Source of the DNA: Bacillus_I endophytica_A
GTDB taxonomy: Bacteria > Bacillota > Bacilli > Bacillales > Bacillaceae_H
Direction of reading: 5' to 3'
Assembly: GCF_026790145.1 (NCBI RefSeq)
Contig: NZ_JALAMS010000015.1
Location: forward strand, 1-64,000
DNA: 64,000 nt
Shown here: positions 1 to 9,765 of the stretch, one piece after another
Layout: each line of letters begins with the position of its first letter
Position numbering within the stretch: position 1 is the stretch's first letter
The notes under the pieces: generated by a model
The model's database searches: none
Told to the model about the DNA's origin: nothing
The model's input: only the letters and a program-made list of their open reading frames with translations
Program-made: the position numbers and the translations under genes

Positions 1-109
1 TACTTGACAGGGGTAACTCCATATTGACGAACGGTCTTTTTATTGTAATGTTCCTTTTTTCAAAATAAAAAAAGCCAACTAGATTCCTAATTGACTCTTT
101 TTATCATCT
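1..109. other. Intergenic DNA downstream of pyrE
   Basis: This edge segment follows the end of the pyr operon. It is AT-rich and apart from the pyrE terminator (65-97) I see no coding potential or recognisable RNA. The neighbouring gene lies outside the window. Confidence 0.5.
65..97 (-). terminator. Rho-independent terminator of the pyr operon
   Basis: On the minus strand a 10-bp stem with three G-U pairs (arms 87-96 and 73-82, loop 83-86) is followed by a run of seven T. It lies about 15 bp after the pyrE stop codon and closes the pyr transcript. Confidence 0.75.
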
Positions 110-745
110 TTATACAAGTGAAAGCCATTCTGTTGAAGAAGGATCTTTCTTCCACTCTTTCAGTTTTTCTAAATCCTTTTCTGTGATGCTACCTTTTTCA
201 CGCGCTACCTCGATTAGAGTAGAATAGTTAGAAAGTGATTTTAACGTAACGTTCGCTTCTTTGAAAGCTTCTTCTGCTTTTGAAAGCTCGTAAGTGAAGA
301 TCGAAACAACTCCAAGTACTTCACAGCCTTGTTCTTCTAGTGCTTTCACAACTTTCAGGACGCTTCCGCCTGTTGAAATTAAGTCTTCTACAACAACAAC
401 TTTATCTCCTTTTGTCACTCGTCCTTCAATCTGATTTCCACGGCCGTGTTCTTTTACTTTGCTACGAACATAGCACATTGGTAGGCTAAGAACATCGCTA
501 ACAAATGCTGCATGTGGAATGCCTGCTGTTGCCGTACCTGCAATAACGTCCACTTCTTTGAAATTTTCTCGAATGAGACTCGCAAGCCCTTGTGCGATAT
601 CCTGACGCACTTCAGGATATGAAAGAGTGAGGCGATTGTCACAGTAAATCGGTGATTTAATCCCTGAAGCCCATGTAAATGGGTCGTTAGGTTGTAAACA
701 TACAGCTTCAATTGTTAATAAGTGTTGTGCAATTTTCTTTTTCAT
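110..745 (-). CDS. pyrE: Orotate phosphoribosyltransferase
   Basis: Cytosolic enzyme that joins orotate to PRPP to form OMP, the fifth step of de novo UMP synthesis. The 211-aa protein shows the family sequence NEPFTWASG-like (here NDPFTWASGIKSPIYCDNR) near the N-terminus and the PRPP-binding loop VVVVEDLISTGGS in the middle. An ATG six codons upstream at 763 is possible, but the start at 745 has a GGAGAGG site 9 nt away, matches the family N-terminus and overlaps the pyrF stop as ATGA, so it is preferred. It is the last gene of the pyr operon and is followed by a terminator. Confidence 0.96.
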   Translation of the reverse strand: MKKKIAQHLLTIEAVCLQPNDPFTWASGIKSPIYCDNRLTLSYPEVRQDIAQGLASLIRENFKEVDVIAGTATAGIPHAAFVSDVLSLPMCYVRSKVKEHGRGNQIEGRVTKGDKVVVVEDLISTGGSVLKVVKALEEQGCEVLGVVSIFTYELSKAEEAFKEANVTLKSLSNYSTLIEVAREKGSITEKDLEKLKEWKKDPSSTEWLSLV

Positions 746-1458
746 GATGTTATCCCTCTCCACTCTTTTTGAACTTTTCCATATGCTTTAACTGGATTTT
801 CTGCTCTTGTAATTGAGCGTCCTACAACGATAAAGTTTGAGCCTTTTTCACGTGCAATAGCTGGTGTTGCAACGCGATGTTGATCATGAGCATTATCTCC
901 TAAAAGGCGAATACCAGGCGTTACAGTAAGAAAATCAGGGCGAACAAGCTCATGAATTCTCTCTACTTCGTGAACAGAGCAAACAACTCCATCAAGTCCT
1001 GCTTCATTCGTTAGGCCTGCTAAATGTTCAACACTTTGCTGCAGTGAAACAGAACCAAGCTGTTCAGCTCTTACCATCTCATCTGTTGAGCTTGTAAGCT
1101 GTGTTACAGCAATACATTTTGGACGAGCTTTACCACTTCTTGTTCCAGCTTCAAGCCCTTCAAGCGCCCCTTCCATCATTGCTTTTCCACCTAGAGCATG
1201 AACATTGACTAGATCAACCTCAAGAGAAGCAAGAGAACTCATTGCTCTTTTGACGGTTACTGGGATATCATGAAGTTTTAAATCTAGAAAAATATGGTGT
1301 CCCATACTTTTAATTTCTTCGATCATTCTTGGTCCTTCTTTATAAAAAAGCTCCATTCCAACTTTTACATACAGTTTTTCATCCCCAAAAGGAGTTAAAA
1401 ACGTATGAACTTCTTCTTTGTTTGGAAAATCAAGAGCTAAGATGAGCGAATCCTTCAC
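742..1458 (-). CDS. pyrF: Orotidine 5'-phosphate decarboxylase
   Basis: Decarboxylates OMP to UMP, the last step of the pathway. The catalytic DxKxxD-type motif is visible as FLDLKLHDIP, and the C-terminal phosphate-binding part as VTPGIR and IVVGRSIT. The frame is open up to 1581, but the homologous N-terminus (VKDSLILALDF) begins at a GTG at 1458 with a GGAAGGAG site 11 nt upstream, giving 238 aa, the usual family length. With this start the gene overlaps the 3' end of pyrD by 29 nt, which suggests translational coupling. Confidence 0.95.
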   Translation of the reverse strand: MKDSLILALDFPNKEEVHTFLTPFGDEKLYVKVGMELFYKEGPRMIEEIKSMGHHIFLDLKLHDIPVTVKRAMSSLASLEVDLVNVHALGGKAMMEGALEGLEAGTRSGKARPKCIAVTQLTSSTDEMVRAEQLGSVSLQQSVEHLAGLTNEAGLDGVVCSVHEVERIHELVRPDFLTVTPGIRLLGDNAHDQHRVATPAIAREKGSNFIVVGRSITRAENPVKAYGKVQKEWRGITS

Positions 1459-2371
1459 GTTTCTTCCAACTCCTTCCGATGCATTCTTCAATATGTGAAA
1501 ATCCATACTCTGAAAGTACTTCAGGCAATTCTTCAATAATTTGTGGACAAACGTATGGATCAACAAAGTTGGCTGTTCCAACCGCTACTGCACTTGCTCC
1601 AGCATATAAAAATTCTAAAACATCGCTTGCGTTTGTCACACCGCCCATACCGATAATTGGAATTGCAACTCTCTGACTTACTTCATACACCATGCGAATC
1701 GCTACAGGCTTAATGGAAGGACCAGAAAGTCCACCTGTTTTGTTCGCTAAAATCGGTTGTCCTGTTTTTAAATCAAGTCGCATGCCAAGCAGCGTGTTGA
1801 TCATTGTTAATCCATCTGCTCCTGCTTTTTCAACAGCTAATGCCATCTCAACGATGTTCGTCACGTTTGGAGAAAGCTTAACGTAAACAGGAACTTCTGA
1901 CACTTCTTTTACTTTTCTTGTTAATTCAGCTGCAAGCGTTGGATCAACACCGAATGTAATGCCTCCTGCTTTCACATTTGGGCAAGAAATATTAAGCTCT
2001 AACGCACGAACATTTTGGGCTTTAGAAATTTCTCTTGCAACAATCACATAATCTTCTTCTGTTGCTCCTGCTACGTTTGCAATAAGAGGTACATCGTACT
2101 GTTCAAGCCATTTTACTTTCTTTTCGATCACTTGCTCGAGCCCTGGATTTTGCAAACCGATGGCGTTTAACATCCCAGCAGGTGTTTCAGCAACACGCGG
2201 GGTCGGATTTCCAAATCTCGCTTGAGGTGTTGTTGCTTTAATCATAATCGCACCAAGCTGACTTAAATCATATAGTCCTGCATACTCTTCTCCAAATCCA
2301 AAGCAACCTGAAGCAGGCATAATAGGGTTTTTTAAATCTAAACCTGGCAATTTTGTTGAAAGCATGTTCAT
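1430..2371 (-). CDS. pyrD: Dihydroorotate dehydrogenase B, catalytic subunit
   Basis: FMN-containing TIM-barrel subunit that oxidises dihydroorotate to orotate; it works with PyrK, which passes electrons to NAD+. The 313-aa protein carries ASGCFGFG near the N-terminus, NISCPNV with the class 1 catalytic cysteine around residue 130, NKTGGLSG, and the C-terminal flavin-phosphate site IGMGGV. The start ATG overlaps the pyrK stop (ATGA), with a GGGGGAG ribosome site about 10 nt upstream. The pairing with pyrK marks it as the class 1B, NAD-dependent type and not the membrane quinone-linked type. Confidence 0.96.
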   Translation of the reverse strand: MNMLSTKLPGLDLKNPIMPASGCFGFGEEYAGLYDLSQLGAIMIKATTPQARFGNPTPRVAETPAGMLNAIGLQNPGLEQVIEKKVKWLEQYDVPLIANVAGATEEDYVIVAREISKAQNVRALELNISCPNVKAGGITFGVDPTLAAELTRKVKEVSEVPVYVKLSPNVTNIVEMALAVEKAGADGLTMINTLLGMRLDLKTGQPILANKTGGLSGPSIKPVAIRMVYEVSQRVAIPIIGMGGVTNASDVLEFLYAGASAVAVGTANFVDPYVCPQIIEELPEVLSEYGFSHIEECIGRSWKKREGFAHLSS

Positions 2372-3141
2372 AGTAAAATCTCTCCCCCTTTAAAGACCGG
2401 ACCATCACTGCACACTTTTTTATAATCTGTAGAGTTTTCACTTACTCGACAAACACATGCAAAACAAGCCCCAATGCCACAGCCCATTCTTTCCTCAAGT
2501 GAAAGATACACATCTTTGTGACCATGCTCCTCTTGCAAGGCTTTTAACATCATTGTTGGCCCGCACGAGAAGAGATGATCAAAATCTAAATTGTACTTTC
2601 TAATAACGTCTGTAACAAATCCCTTTTCACCGTAGGATCCATCAGCTGTTGCAATATACGTTGTTCCAAGCTCTGCAAATTCGCTTTCATAAAACACCGT
2701 TTCTCTATCTTGGAAACCAAGCACATGGATAACATTTATTCCTTTTGCTTTTAATTCTTTTGAAAGCTGATAAAGTGGTGGAACACCAATGCCACCGCCA
2801 ACAAGCAAGGCTGTTTTCTTCAAAGCCATTTCTTTAATTTTAAAACCATTACCAAGAGGCCCTAATACATCAAGCGTTTCACCAACCATTTTTTTAGAAA
2901 GAAGCTCTGTTCCCATTCCTTCTGCCCGATAAATTAGCGTACATTCGTTTTTTTCTTTATTGATAGATGAAATGCTGATTGGACGGCGTAATAAAGGAAG
3001 GTAGGAATTGTTTACCCGAACATGAACGAACTGTCCAGGTTCGTTCATGTTACGGACAAGATCTCCTTTTAGCGTTAGTTCAAAGATGTTTTTAGCTATA
3101 TTACGCTGTGAAACAATCGTCATATCACCTTTTTTATTCAT
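2368..3141 (-). CDS. pyrK: Dihydroorotate dehydrogenase B, electron transfer subunit
   Basis: FAD and [2Fe-2S] subunit of the PyrD-PyrK heterotetramer. The N-terminal ferredoxin-reductase fold contains LRRPISI, the FAD-binding motif; the nucleotide-binding domain has LLVGGGIGVPPL; and the C-terminus carries four cysteines in CGIGACFACVC plus a later VC that ligate the iron-sulfur cluster. The ATG at 3141 overlaps the carB stop and has an AGGAGG 10 nt upstream; a second ATG at codon 7 has a poorer site. At 257 aa it is full length. Confidence 0.95.
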   Translation of the reverse strand: MNKKGDMTIVSQRNIAKNIFELTLKGDLVRNMNEPGQFVHVRVNNSYLPLLRRPISISSINKEKNECTLIYRAEGMGTELLSKKMVGETLDVLGPLGNGFKIKEMALKKTALLVGGGIGVPPLYQLSKELKAKGINVIHVLGFQDRETVFYESEFAELGTTYIATADGSYGEKGFVTDVIRKYNLDFDHLFSCGPTMMLKALQEEHGHKDVYLSLEERMGCGIGACFACVCRVSENSTDYKKVCSDGPVFKGGEILL

Positions 3142-6100
3142 GAAAGAACAGCCTCCTGTGCTTTTTCATTTTTGTTCATTGGTGCTGTTTGGAATCCCAT
3201 TGATTCTAGTACTCTTAAAATAGCGTTCGCTGTATCAAGTGATGTTAAACATGGAATGCCATTTTCAACTGCTTCACGGCGAATGCGGAAGCCATCACGT
3301 GCTGGCTGTTTACCTTTTGTAAGAGTATTAACAACAATTTTCGCTTCACCGCTACGAATAAGTCCAAGCAGGTTTTCTTCATGTGATTGGCTAATTTTCT
3401 TCACAGCTTCAACTGGAATGTTTGCATTTTTAATGTTTTCTGCTGTTCCTTCTGTTGCATAAATTTTATAGCCAAGCGCATGGAAGCGACGAGCAAGCTC
3501 TAGTGCTTCTTCTTTATCACCGTCAGATACTGTCATAAGCACAGATCCATGCTGTTGGATATTCATTCCCGCTGCAATAAATCCTTTATAAAGAGCCTTT
3601 TCAAACGTTAAGTCTTTCCCCATTACTTCTCCTGTTGATTTCATCTCAGGTCCAAGCGTAATGTCAACGCGACGCAGTTTAGCGAAGGAGAAGACAGGAA
3701 CTTTCACGTAAACTCCTTGTTTTACAGGGCATAATCCTGTTTCATAGCCAAGCTCTTTTAATGAAGCTCCAACAACAACTTTTGTTGCAATGTTTGCCAT
3801 TGAAACATTCGTAATTTTGCTTAAGAATGGAACTGTACGGCTTGAGCGTGGATTGACTTCTAACACATACACATCACCTTTTGAGTAGACAAACTGAATG
3901 TTTAATAGACCGACAATGTTTAATCCTTTTGCAAGGCGAATCGTATAATCTACAATTTTATCTTGGATGTCCTGTGGTAATGTTTGCGGTGGGTATACAG
4001 CAATTGAGTCTCCTGAGTGAACGCCTGCACGCTCTACGTGTTCCATAATTCCTGGGATGACTACTGTTTCTCCATCAGAAATTGCGTCAACTTCGATTTC
4101 TTGACCTGTTAAATAGCGATCAATTAACACTGGATGATCTGGATGTGCTTTCACCGCATTTTCCATGTAGTATAAAAGTTCTTCTTCTTTATATACAATC
4201 TCCATTGCTCTTCCGCCAAGAACGTATGAAGGACGAACAAGCACTGGATAGCCGATTTCACGAGCAATATTTACAGCTTGCTCTGTTGATGTTGCCGTTT
4301 TGCCAAGTGGCTGTGGTACACCAAGACGTGCTAATGCTTTTTCGAACTTATCGCGGTCTTCCGCTGTGTCTAAGCTTTCAAGTGATGTTCCTAGAATCTT
4401 AACACCGCGTGCTTCAAGCTCTTCTGCAAGGTTAATCGCTGTTTGTCCACCAAACTGAACAACAACACCTTTTGGTTTTTCATGTTCAATAACGTGCATA
4501 ACATCCTCAACTGTTAGTGGTTCAAAATACAGTTTGTCAGATGTACTAAAGTCTGTTGAGACCGTTTCTGGGTTGTTATTGACAATAATCGCTTCATATC
4601 CTGCTTCTTGGATAGCCCATACAGAGTGCACTGTTGCATAGTCAAATTCGATTCCTTGTCCGATACGAATTGGTCCTGATCCAAGCACAACAATACTTTC
4701 TTTTTCCGTTATTTCTGACTCGTTTTCTTCTTCGTACGTACCGTAGAAGTATGGTGTTTGTGATTCAAACTCTGCTGCACATGTATCTACTGTTTTATAG
4801 ACTGGGAAAAGTTTGTTTTCTTTGCGGAACTCGTAGACGTCACGCTCACTCATGTCCCAAAGCTTCGCAATTTCTTTATCACTAAAGCCCATTTCTTTTG
4901 CTTTTTTCAATACTGTATAGTCTTTTTGGTTTTCTTGTACTTCTTTTTCGAACTTGATAATGTTCTCCATTTTCTTTAAGAAGAAAAGATCTATCATGCT
5001 AAACTCATGAATTTGATCGATTGTGTAGCCGCGGCGAAGTGCTTCTCCAACGTAGAACAAGCGCTCATCACCTGCCGTACAAATACGTTTTTCTAACAGT
5101 TCATTATCAATGTTTTCTGCTTCATTTAATGTAAGATGATAAACATTTGATTCAAGTGAACGCACAGCTTTTAGCAATGATTCTTCAAATGTGCGACCAA
5201 TTGACATTACTTCACCAGTTGCTTTCATTTGCGTTCCAAGCTTACGGTTTGCTGATTCGAACTTATCAAATGGAAAGCGAGGAATTTTCGTTACAATATA
5301 GTCTAGTGCTGGTTCAAAGCATGCATATGTTCTTCCTGTTACAGGGTTTTTCATTTCAGCAAGTGTTAAGCCTACAGCAATTTTCGCTGCAAGTTTCGCA
5401 ATTGGATAACCTGTTGCTTTAGACGCTAGCGCAGATGAACGGCTTACACGTGGGTTTACTTCAATGATGTAATAGTTAAAGCTATATGGATCAAGCGCAA
5501 GCTGAACGTTACAGCCTCCTTCAATTTTTAAAGCACGAATAATTTTTAGAGAAGCATTTCTTAGAAGCTGGTATTCTCTATCGCTTAACGTTTGACTTGG
5601 TGCTACTACAATAGAGTCTCCTGTATGAATTCCAACAGGATCGATGTTTTCCATGTTACAAACAACAATTGCATTATCGTTGCTGTCACGCATTACTTCA
5701 TACTCTACCTCTTTAAAGCCTGCAATACTTTTCTCAAGAAGACACTGCGTAACAGGACTTAACTTCAATCCGCTTGTGACAATTTCGTTTAGTTCTTCGT
5801 CATTATGACAAATCCCTCCGCCTGTTCCACCAAGCGTGTATGCTGGACGCACAATAACAGGGAAACCTACGCTTTCAACAAACGTACGCGCTTCTTCCAG
5901 TGTGTGAATAATCTCACTATCTGGTACAGGTTCACCAAGCTCGTTCATAAGAGAACGGAATTGCTCACGATCTTCTGCTTGTTCAATTGCCTGTAAATTC
6001 GTTCCAAGCACTTCAACATCAAGCTCTTCTAGAATTCCTGCTTTTGATAATTCCATTGCAAGGTTTAAACCTGTTTGCCCCCCAAGCGTTGGGAGAATAG

Positions 6101-6353
6101 CATCTGGGCGTTCTTTACGTAAAATGGATGCTAGAAAGTCAAATGTAAGCGGCTCTAAGTATACTTTGTCAGCCATTTCTGTATCTGTCATAATTGTTGC
6201 TGGATTCGAGTTCACAAGAATAACGTTATAGCCTTCTTCTTTTAGAGCTAAACACGCCTGTGCTCCCGCATAGTCAAATTCTGCTGCTTGCCCGATGATG
6301 ATTGGTCCTGATCCAATTACTAAGATTGTTTGAATGTCTACGCGTTTTGGCAT
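3138..6353 (-). CDS. carB: Carbamoyl phosphate synthase, pyrimidine-specific large subunit
   Basis: Makes carbamoyl phosphate from bicarbonate, ammonia (channelled from CarA) and two ATP. The 1071-aa protein has two homologous ATP-grasp halves, each beginning with a GSGPI-type motif (VIGSGPIIIGQ at the start and VLGSGPIRIGQ near residue 560), and a C-terminal MGS-like allosteric domain after about residue 930. It is the pyrAB gene of the B. subtilis operon, overlaps carA upstream by 16 nt and pyrK downstream by 4 nt. No lesions are seen in either half. Confidence 0.97.
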   Translation of the reverse strand: MPKRVDIQTILVIGSGPIIIGQAAEFDYAGAQACLALKEEGYNVILVNSNPATIMTDTEMADKVYLEPLTFDFLASILRKERPDAILPTLGGQTGLNLAMELSKAGILEELDVEVLGTNLQAIEQAEDREQFRSLMNELGEPVPDSEIIHTLEEARTFVESVGFPVIVRPAYTLGGTGGGICHNDEELNEIVTSGLKLSPVTQCLLEKSIAGFKEVEYEVMRDSNDNAIVVCNMENIDPVGIHTGDSIVVAPSQTLSDREYQLLRNASLKIIRALKIEGGCNVQLALDPYSFNYYIIEVNPRVSRSSALASKATGYPIAKLAAKIAVGLTLAEMKNPVTGRTYACFEPALDYIVTKIPRFPFDKFESANRKLGTQMKATGEVMSIGRTFEESLLKAVRSLESNVYHLTLNEAENIDNELLEKRICTAGDERLFYVGEALRRGYTIDQIHEFSMIDLFFLKKMENIIKFEKEVQENQKDYTVLKKAKEMGFSDKEIAKLWDMSERDVYEFRKENKLFPVYKTVDTCAAEFESQTPYFYGTYEEENESEITEKESIVVLGSGPIRIGQGIEFDYATVHSVWAIQEAGYEAIIVNNNPETVSTDFSTSDKLYFEPLTVEDVMHVIEHEKPKGVVVQFGGQTAINLAEELEARGVKILGTSLESLDTAEDRDKFEKALARLGVPQPLGKTATSTEQAVNIAREIGYPVLVRPSYVLGGRAMEIVYKEEELLYYMENAVKAHPDHPVLIDRYLTGQEIEVDAISDGETVVIPGIMEHVERAGVHSGDSIAVYPPQTLPQDIQDKIVDYTIRLAKGLNIVGLLNIQFVYSKGDVYVLEVNPRSSRTVPFLSKITNVSMANIATKVVVGASLKELGYETGLCPVKQGVYVKVPVFSFAKLRRVDITLGPEMKSTGEVMGKDLTFEKALYKGFIAAGMNIQQHGSVLMTVSDGDKEEALELARRFHALGYKIYATEGTAENIKNANIPVEAVKKISQSHEENLLGLIRSGEAKIVVNTLTKGKQPARDGFRIRREAVENGIPCLTSLDTANAILRVLESMGFQTAPMNKNEKAQEAVLS

Positions 6354-7438
6354 GTAAGATTCCCCGCTTTCTTTTCTTCTTCCATCATTGTGATAAATTG
6401 TTCAAATAAGCTGTTTGCATCTTCAGGTCCTGGAGACGCTTCTGGGTGGAACTGAACTGTAAAAGCACGATATTTCGTATGTTTTAATCCTTCTACACTA
6501 TCATCGTTTAGTGCAATGTGCGTAATTTCAAGATCTGTATTCTCTACACTTTCTTCTCGAACTGCATAGCCGTGGTTTTGAGAAGTGATCATCACTTGCT
6601 TTGTTTCAACATTTTGCACTGGGTGGTTCGCACCACGGTGACCGAATTTCATTTTTTCGGTATCTGCTCCACATGTTAAAGCAAAAAGCTGATGTCCAAG
6701 GCAGATTCCAAACAAAGGAATTTTCCCAAGTACTCCATTAATCATTTCCTGTGCTTCTGGTACATCTTTTGGATCTCCAGGTCCATTTGTTAGCATAATG
6801 CCGTCGGGATTTAAGCGTAAAATTTCTTCTGCTGTTGTGTTGTACGGTACAACGATAACATCACAGTGACGCTCTGTTAGCTCTCTTAAAATACCGTGCT
6901 TCATTCCAAAATCGACAACAACTACTTTAAAACCGCGACCAGGGCTTGGATATGGTTTCATTGTAGAAACCCGACTCACTTGATCCGTTGCAAAATCTGT
7001 TCCGCGAAGCGCTGCTGCTACTTCTTCTGGATTTTCATCCATTCCACAAATTTTCCCTTTCATTGCTCCAACCGTACGAATCTTACGTGTAAGCTTTCTT
7101 GTATCAATACCAGAAAGTCCTGGAATTCCTTTCTCTTCTAGGAACGTATGAAGTGAGTATTCACTGCGGAAGTTTGATGGAAAATCGCATGTTTCTTTAA
7201 CGATAAATCCTTTCACAGCTGGTGTAATTGACTCAAAATCATCTCGGTTAATTCCATAGTTTCCTATCAACGGATATGTCATTGTAACGATTTGATCACA
7301 GTAAGAAGGATCTGAAAGAACTTCTTGATAGCCTGTCATTCCTGTGTTAAATACAACTTCCCCCATCATTTCTTTAGTGCTACCAAATCCTTCTCCAATA
7401 AATACTGTTCCATCTTCTAAAATTAACTGACGTTTCAT
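6338..7438 (-). CDS. carA: Carbamoyl phosphate synthase, pyrimidine-specific small subunit
   Basis: Glutaminase subunit that hydrolyses glutamine and channels ammonia to CarB. The class I amidotransferase domain in the C-terminal half shows the nucleophile elbow FGICLGHQ and the catalytic His-Glu in FHPEASPGP; the N-terminal CPSase small-chain domain starts RQLILEDGTVF. The frame is open 20 codons further up, but the ATG at 7438 gives the family N-terminus and a 4-nt ATGA overlap with pyrC. Product is 366 aa (pyrAA in B. subtilis). Confidence 0.95.
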   Translation of the reverse strand: MKRQLILEDGTVFIGEGFGSTKEMMGEVVFNTGMTGYQEVLSDPSYCDQIVTMTYPLIGNYGINRDDFESITPAVKGFIVKETCDFPSNFRSEYSLHTFLEEKGIPGLSGIDTRKLTRKIRTVGAMKGKICGMDENPEEVAAALRGTDFATDQVSRVSTMKPYPSPGRGFKVVVVDFGMKHGILRELTERHCDVIVVPYNTTAEEILRLNPDGIMLTNGPGDPKDVPEAQEMINGVLGKIPLFGICLGHQLFALTCGADTEKMKFGHRGANHPVQNVETKQVMITSQNHGYAVREESVENTDLEITHIALNDDSVEGLKHTKYRAFTVQFHPEASPGPEDANSLFEQFITMMEEEKKAGNLTCQNA

Positions 7439-8721
7439 ACTGTTACACTCCCTTTTTCCCATACGCGTTTTCCTTTTGCAATTGTCATAACAGGCCATCC
7501 TTTACATGTCCAGTCTTTGAATGGTGTGTTGCGACCTTTTGATAAAAACTCATTTGGATCAATTTTTTCTTCTTCTGTTAAGTTCACAAGCGTAAGATCT
7601 GCTATTGCTCCTTCTTCTAATGTTCCATACGGTAAGTTAAAGACTGAAGCAACTTTTTCCGTCAAAAACTCAACAAGCTGTGCTAATGTTAGAACATTTT
7701 TTTCAACAAGGTTTGTATAAAGAAGCGGGAATGCTGTTTCAAGTCCTACAATACCAAACGGTGCACGCTCCATTCCAACGCTCTTTTCTTCTTCTGTATG
7801 TGGTGCATGATCTGTTGCGATGAAATCAATTGTTCCATCTAAAAGTCCTTCAATAAGAGCTTGTTGATCTTCTTTTGCTCGTAGTGGTGGGTTCATTTTA
7901 AATGATGTATCTTGTCCTTTAATATCGTCTTCACTTAGAAGAAGATGATGTGGCGTAACTTCTGCTGTTACGTTAATTCCTGCTTTTTTTGCATCGCGGA
8001 TAACGCGAACAGATTCTTTTGTACTCACATGACAAACATGATAATGACAACCCGCCGCTTCTGCAAGAAGAACGTCTCTTGCAATATGTACGGCTTCACA
8101 AACGGATGGAATTCCGTTTAATCCTTGCTCACGAGAGTATTTCCCGTCATGAACAGAGCCTTTATAAATTAATGTATTATCTTCACAGTGCGCAACAATT
8201 GGAATGTTGAGTGCTGCTGCTTTTTTCATTGCTTCATACATCATGCCTGCAGATTGAACACCAACTCCGTCATCTGTTAGTGCAAATGCACCTGCTTCTT
8301 TTAGTCCTTCAAAATCTGTTAGTTCTTTTCCAGCTTGGCGAATTGTAATGGATCCGTACGGTAAAACACGGACATGTCCTTTTTCTTCAATACGATTAAC
8401 AAGCCATGTCATTCCTTCTTTTGTATCTGGAACAGGTCTTGTATTTGGCATTGCTGCAACAGTTGTGAAGCCCCCTCTTGCTGCTGCAAGCGTTCCTGTC
8501 TCAATCGTTTCTTTATGCTCGCCGCCTGGCTCACGAAGGTGGATATGAGCATCAATGAATCCTGGTAAAAGAAGCTGACCTTTTCCATCAATAATTTCAG
8601 CAGCTTCGCTTGAAATATTTTTGCTCACCTTAACAATTTTGTTTTCTTCAATGAGAACTTCTTTTTCCTCTAGTTGACCGTTATTTGTTAGTACCTTTAC
8701 GTTTTTAATGAGCAATTGCAT
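7435..8721 (-). CDS. pyrC: Dihydroorotase
   Basis: Zinc amidohydrolase that cyclises carbamoyl aspartate to dihydroorotate. The 428-aa protein (type I, as in other Bacillus) has the metal-binding DAHIHLREPG near residue 60, the VAHCED and VCHVSTKE histidines, and the late catalytic aspartate in FIATDHAPH. It overlaps the 3' end of pyrB by 17 nt and carA by 4 nt, as expected inside the pyr operon. Confidence 0.96.
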   Translation of the reverse strand: MQLLIKNVKVLTNNGQLEEKEVLIEENKIVKVSKNISSEAAEIIDGKGQLLLPGFIDAHIHLREPGGEHKETIETGTLAAARGGFTTVAAMPNTRPVPDTKEGMTWLVNRIEEKGHVRVLPYGSITIRQAGKELTDFEGLKEAGAFALTDDGVGVQSAGMMYEAMKKAAALNIPIVAHCEDNTLIYKGSVHDGKYSREQGLNGIPSVCEAVHIARDVLLAEAAGCHYHVCHVSTKESVRVIRDAKKAGINVTAEVTPHHLLLSEDDIKGQDTSFKMNPPLRAKEDQQALIEGLLDGTIDFIATDHAPHTEEEKSVGMERAPFGIVGLETAFPLLYTNLVEKNVLTLAQLVEFLTEKVASVFNLPYGTLEEGAIADLTLVNLTEEEKIDPNEFLSKGRNTPFKDWTCKGWPVMTIAKGKRVWEKGSVTV

Positions 8722-9613
8722 ATTTCATTCCCCTTTCAGTCATTTGTAAAGAACGCGCAAGCACGCTCATTCGAATATAGACGCCGTTTTCCATTTGTTT
8801 AAAAATACGTGAGCGCGAACATTCCACAAGCTCATCGGCGATTTCAACTCCTCTATTTACTGGAGCTGGATGCATAATAATGCTTCCTTTTTTCATGTGC
8901 TTTTCTCGCTCGATTGTTAGCCCGTATTGTTCATGGTAAGCACGTAGGTCTTCGTCCTTTTCATGTCTTTCAAGCTGAATGCGCAGAAGCATAACAACAT
9001 CCGCTTTTTCAACTGCTTCATCAACTGTTACATATGTGCCTTCTAGTGAAGAATCTTTCCACTCTTCAGGCCCTGCTAGAAGAATGTTCGCTCCTAGTTT
9101 TCCTAATATTTCGACATTACTTCTTGCAACCCGGCTATGGCGTAAGTCACCTATGATGGCTACGTTCAGTCCTTCAAAAACGCCAAACTCCTCTTTAATT
9201 GTCATAAGATCAAGCAAACATTGGGTTGGATGCTGACCACATCCGTCTCCTGCATTTATGACCGGAATTGAAATCTTTCCGATGAGATCTTTGTAATACT
9301 CATCTTCTGTATGACGAATGACAACTGCTTCTACTCCAATAGATGATAAAGTTTGCACAGTGTCATAGAGAGTTTCGCCTTTTTGAACGCTTGACGTTGT
9401 TACATCAAATGGAATAACGTCGAGTCCTAGTCTTCTTTCCGCTACTTCAAAGCTTGATTTTGTGCGCGTGCTTGGTTCAAAAAATAAATTCGCAACGAAT
9501 GTTTGCTTTGGAAGCTGTGTTACATACTTACCGTGTTTCATTTTCTCTGCATTTTCAAGAAGATCTAAAATTTCCTCAACTGATAAGTCAGCCATTGATA
9601 CTAAATTCTTCAT
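8705..9613 (-). CDS. pyrB: Aspartate carbamoyltransferase
   Basis: Catalyses carbamoyl phosphate plus aspartate to carbamoyl aspartate. The carbamoyl phosphate loop FEPSTRTKSSFE lies near residue 48 and the aspartate-domain HPAPVNRGVEI near residue 255. The 302-aa enzyme is the unregulated catalytic-chain type; no pyrI regulatory chain is present in the operon. The gene follows the third PyrR attenuator and has GGAGGAG upstream of its ATG. Confidence 0.97.
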   Translation of the reverse strand: MKNLVSMADLSVEEILDLLENAEKMKHGKYVTQLPKQTFVANLFFEPSTRTKSSFEVAERRLGLDVIPFDVTTSSVQKGETLYDTVQTLSSIGVEAVVIRHTEDEYYKDLIGKISIPVINAGDGCGQHPTQCLLDLMTIKEEFGVFEGLNVAIIGDLRHSRVARSNVEILGKLGANILLAGPEEWKDSSLEGTYVTVDEAVEKADVVMLLRIQLERHEKDEDLRAYHEQYGLTIEREKHMKKGSIIMHPAPVNRGVEIADELVECSRSRIFKQMENGVYIRMSVLARSLQMTERGMKYAIAH

Positions 9614-9765
9614 GTTTCTCCTCCTATTCTTTTGGAGGTGAGGAGGTTTGCTAACAAAACACCCTCTCCATTCACAAGGTTGTGTAAGGAAAGGGTGTTT
9701 TTAGGCTATAGCAAACCTACACACCCTTTTAAGTCTCACAGGACTTTAGTTTAAAAGGTGTAACT
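9614..9765 (-). promoter_or_regulatory. PyrR-responsive attenuator between pyrP and pyrB
   Basis: The minus strand reads the conserved PyrR-binding loop AGTCCTGTGAGACT (9732-9745) just after the pyrP stop, followed by a terminator hairpin with 12-bp arms around 9658-9669 and 9689-9700. When UMP or UTP is high PyrR binding to the loop frees the terminator; otherwise an antiterminator forms. This layout is known from B. subtilis; the individual folds here are inferred from the motif and arms. Confidence 0.9.
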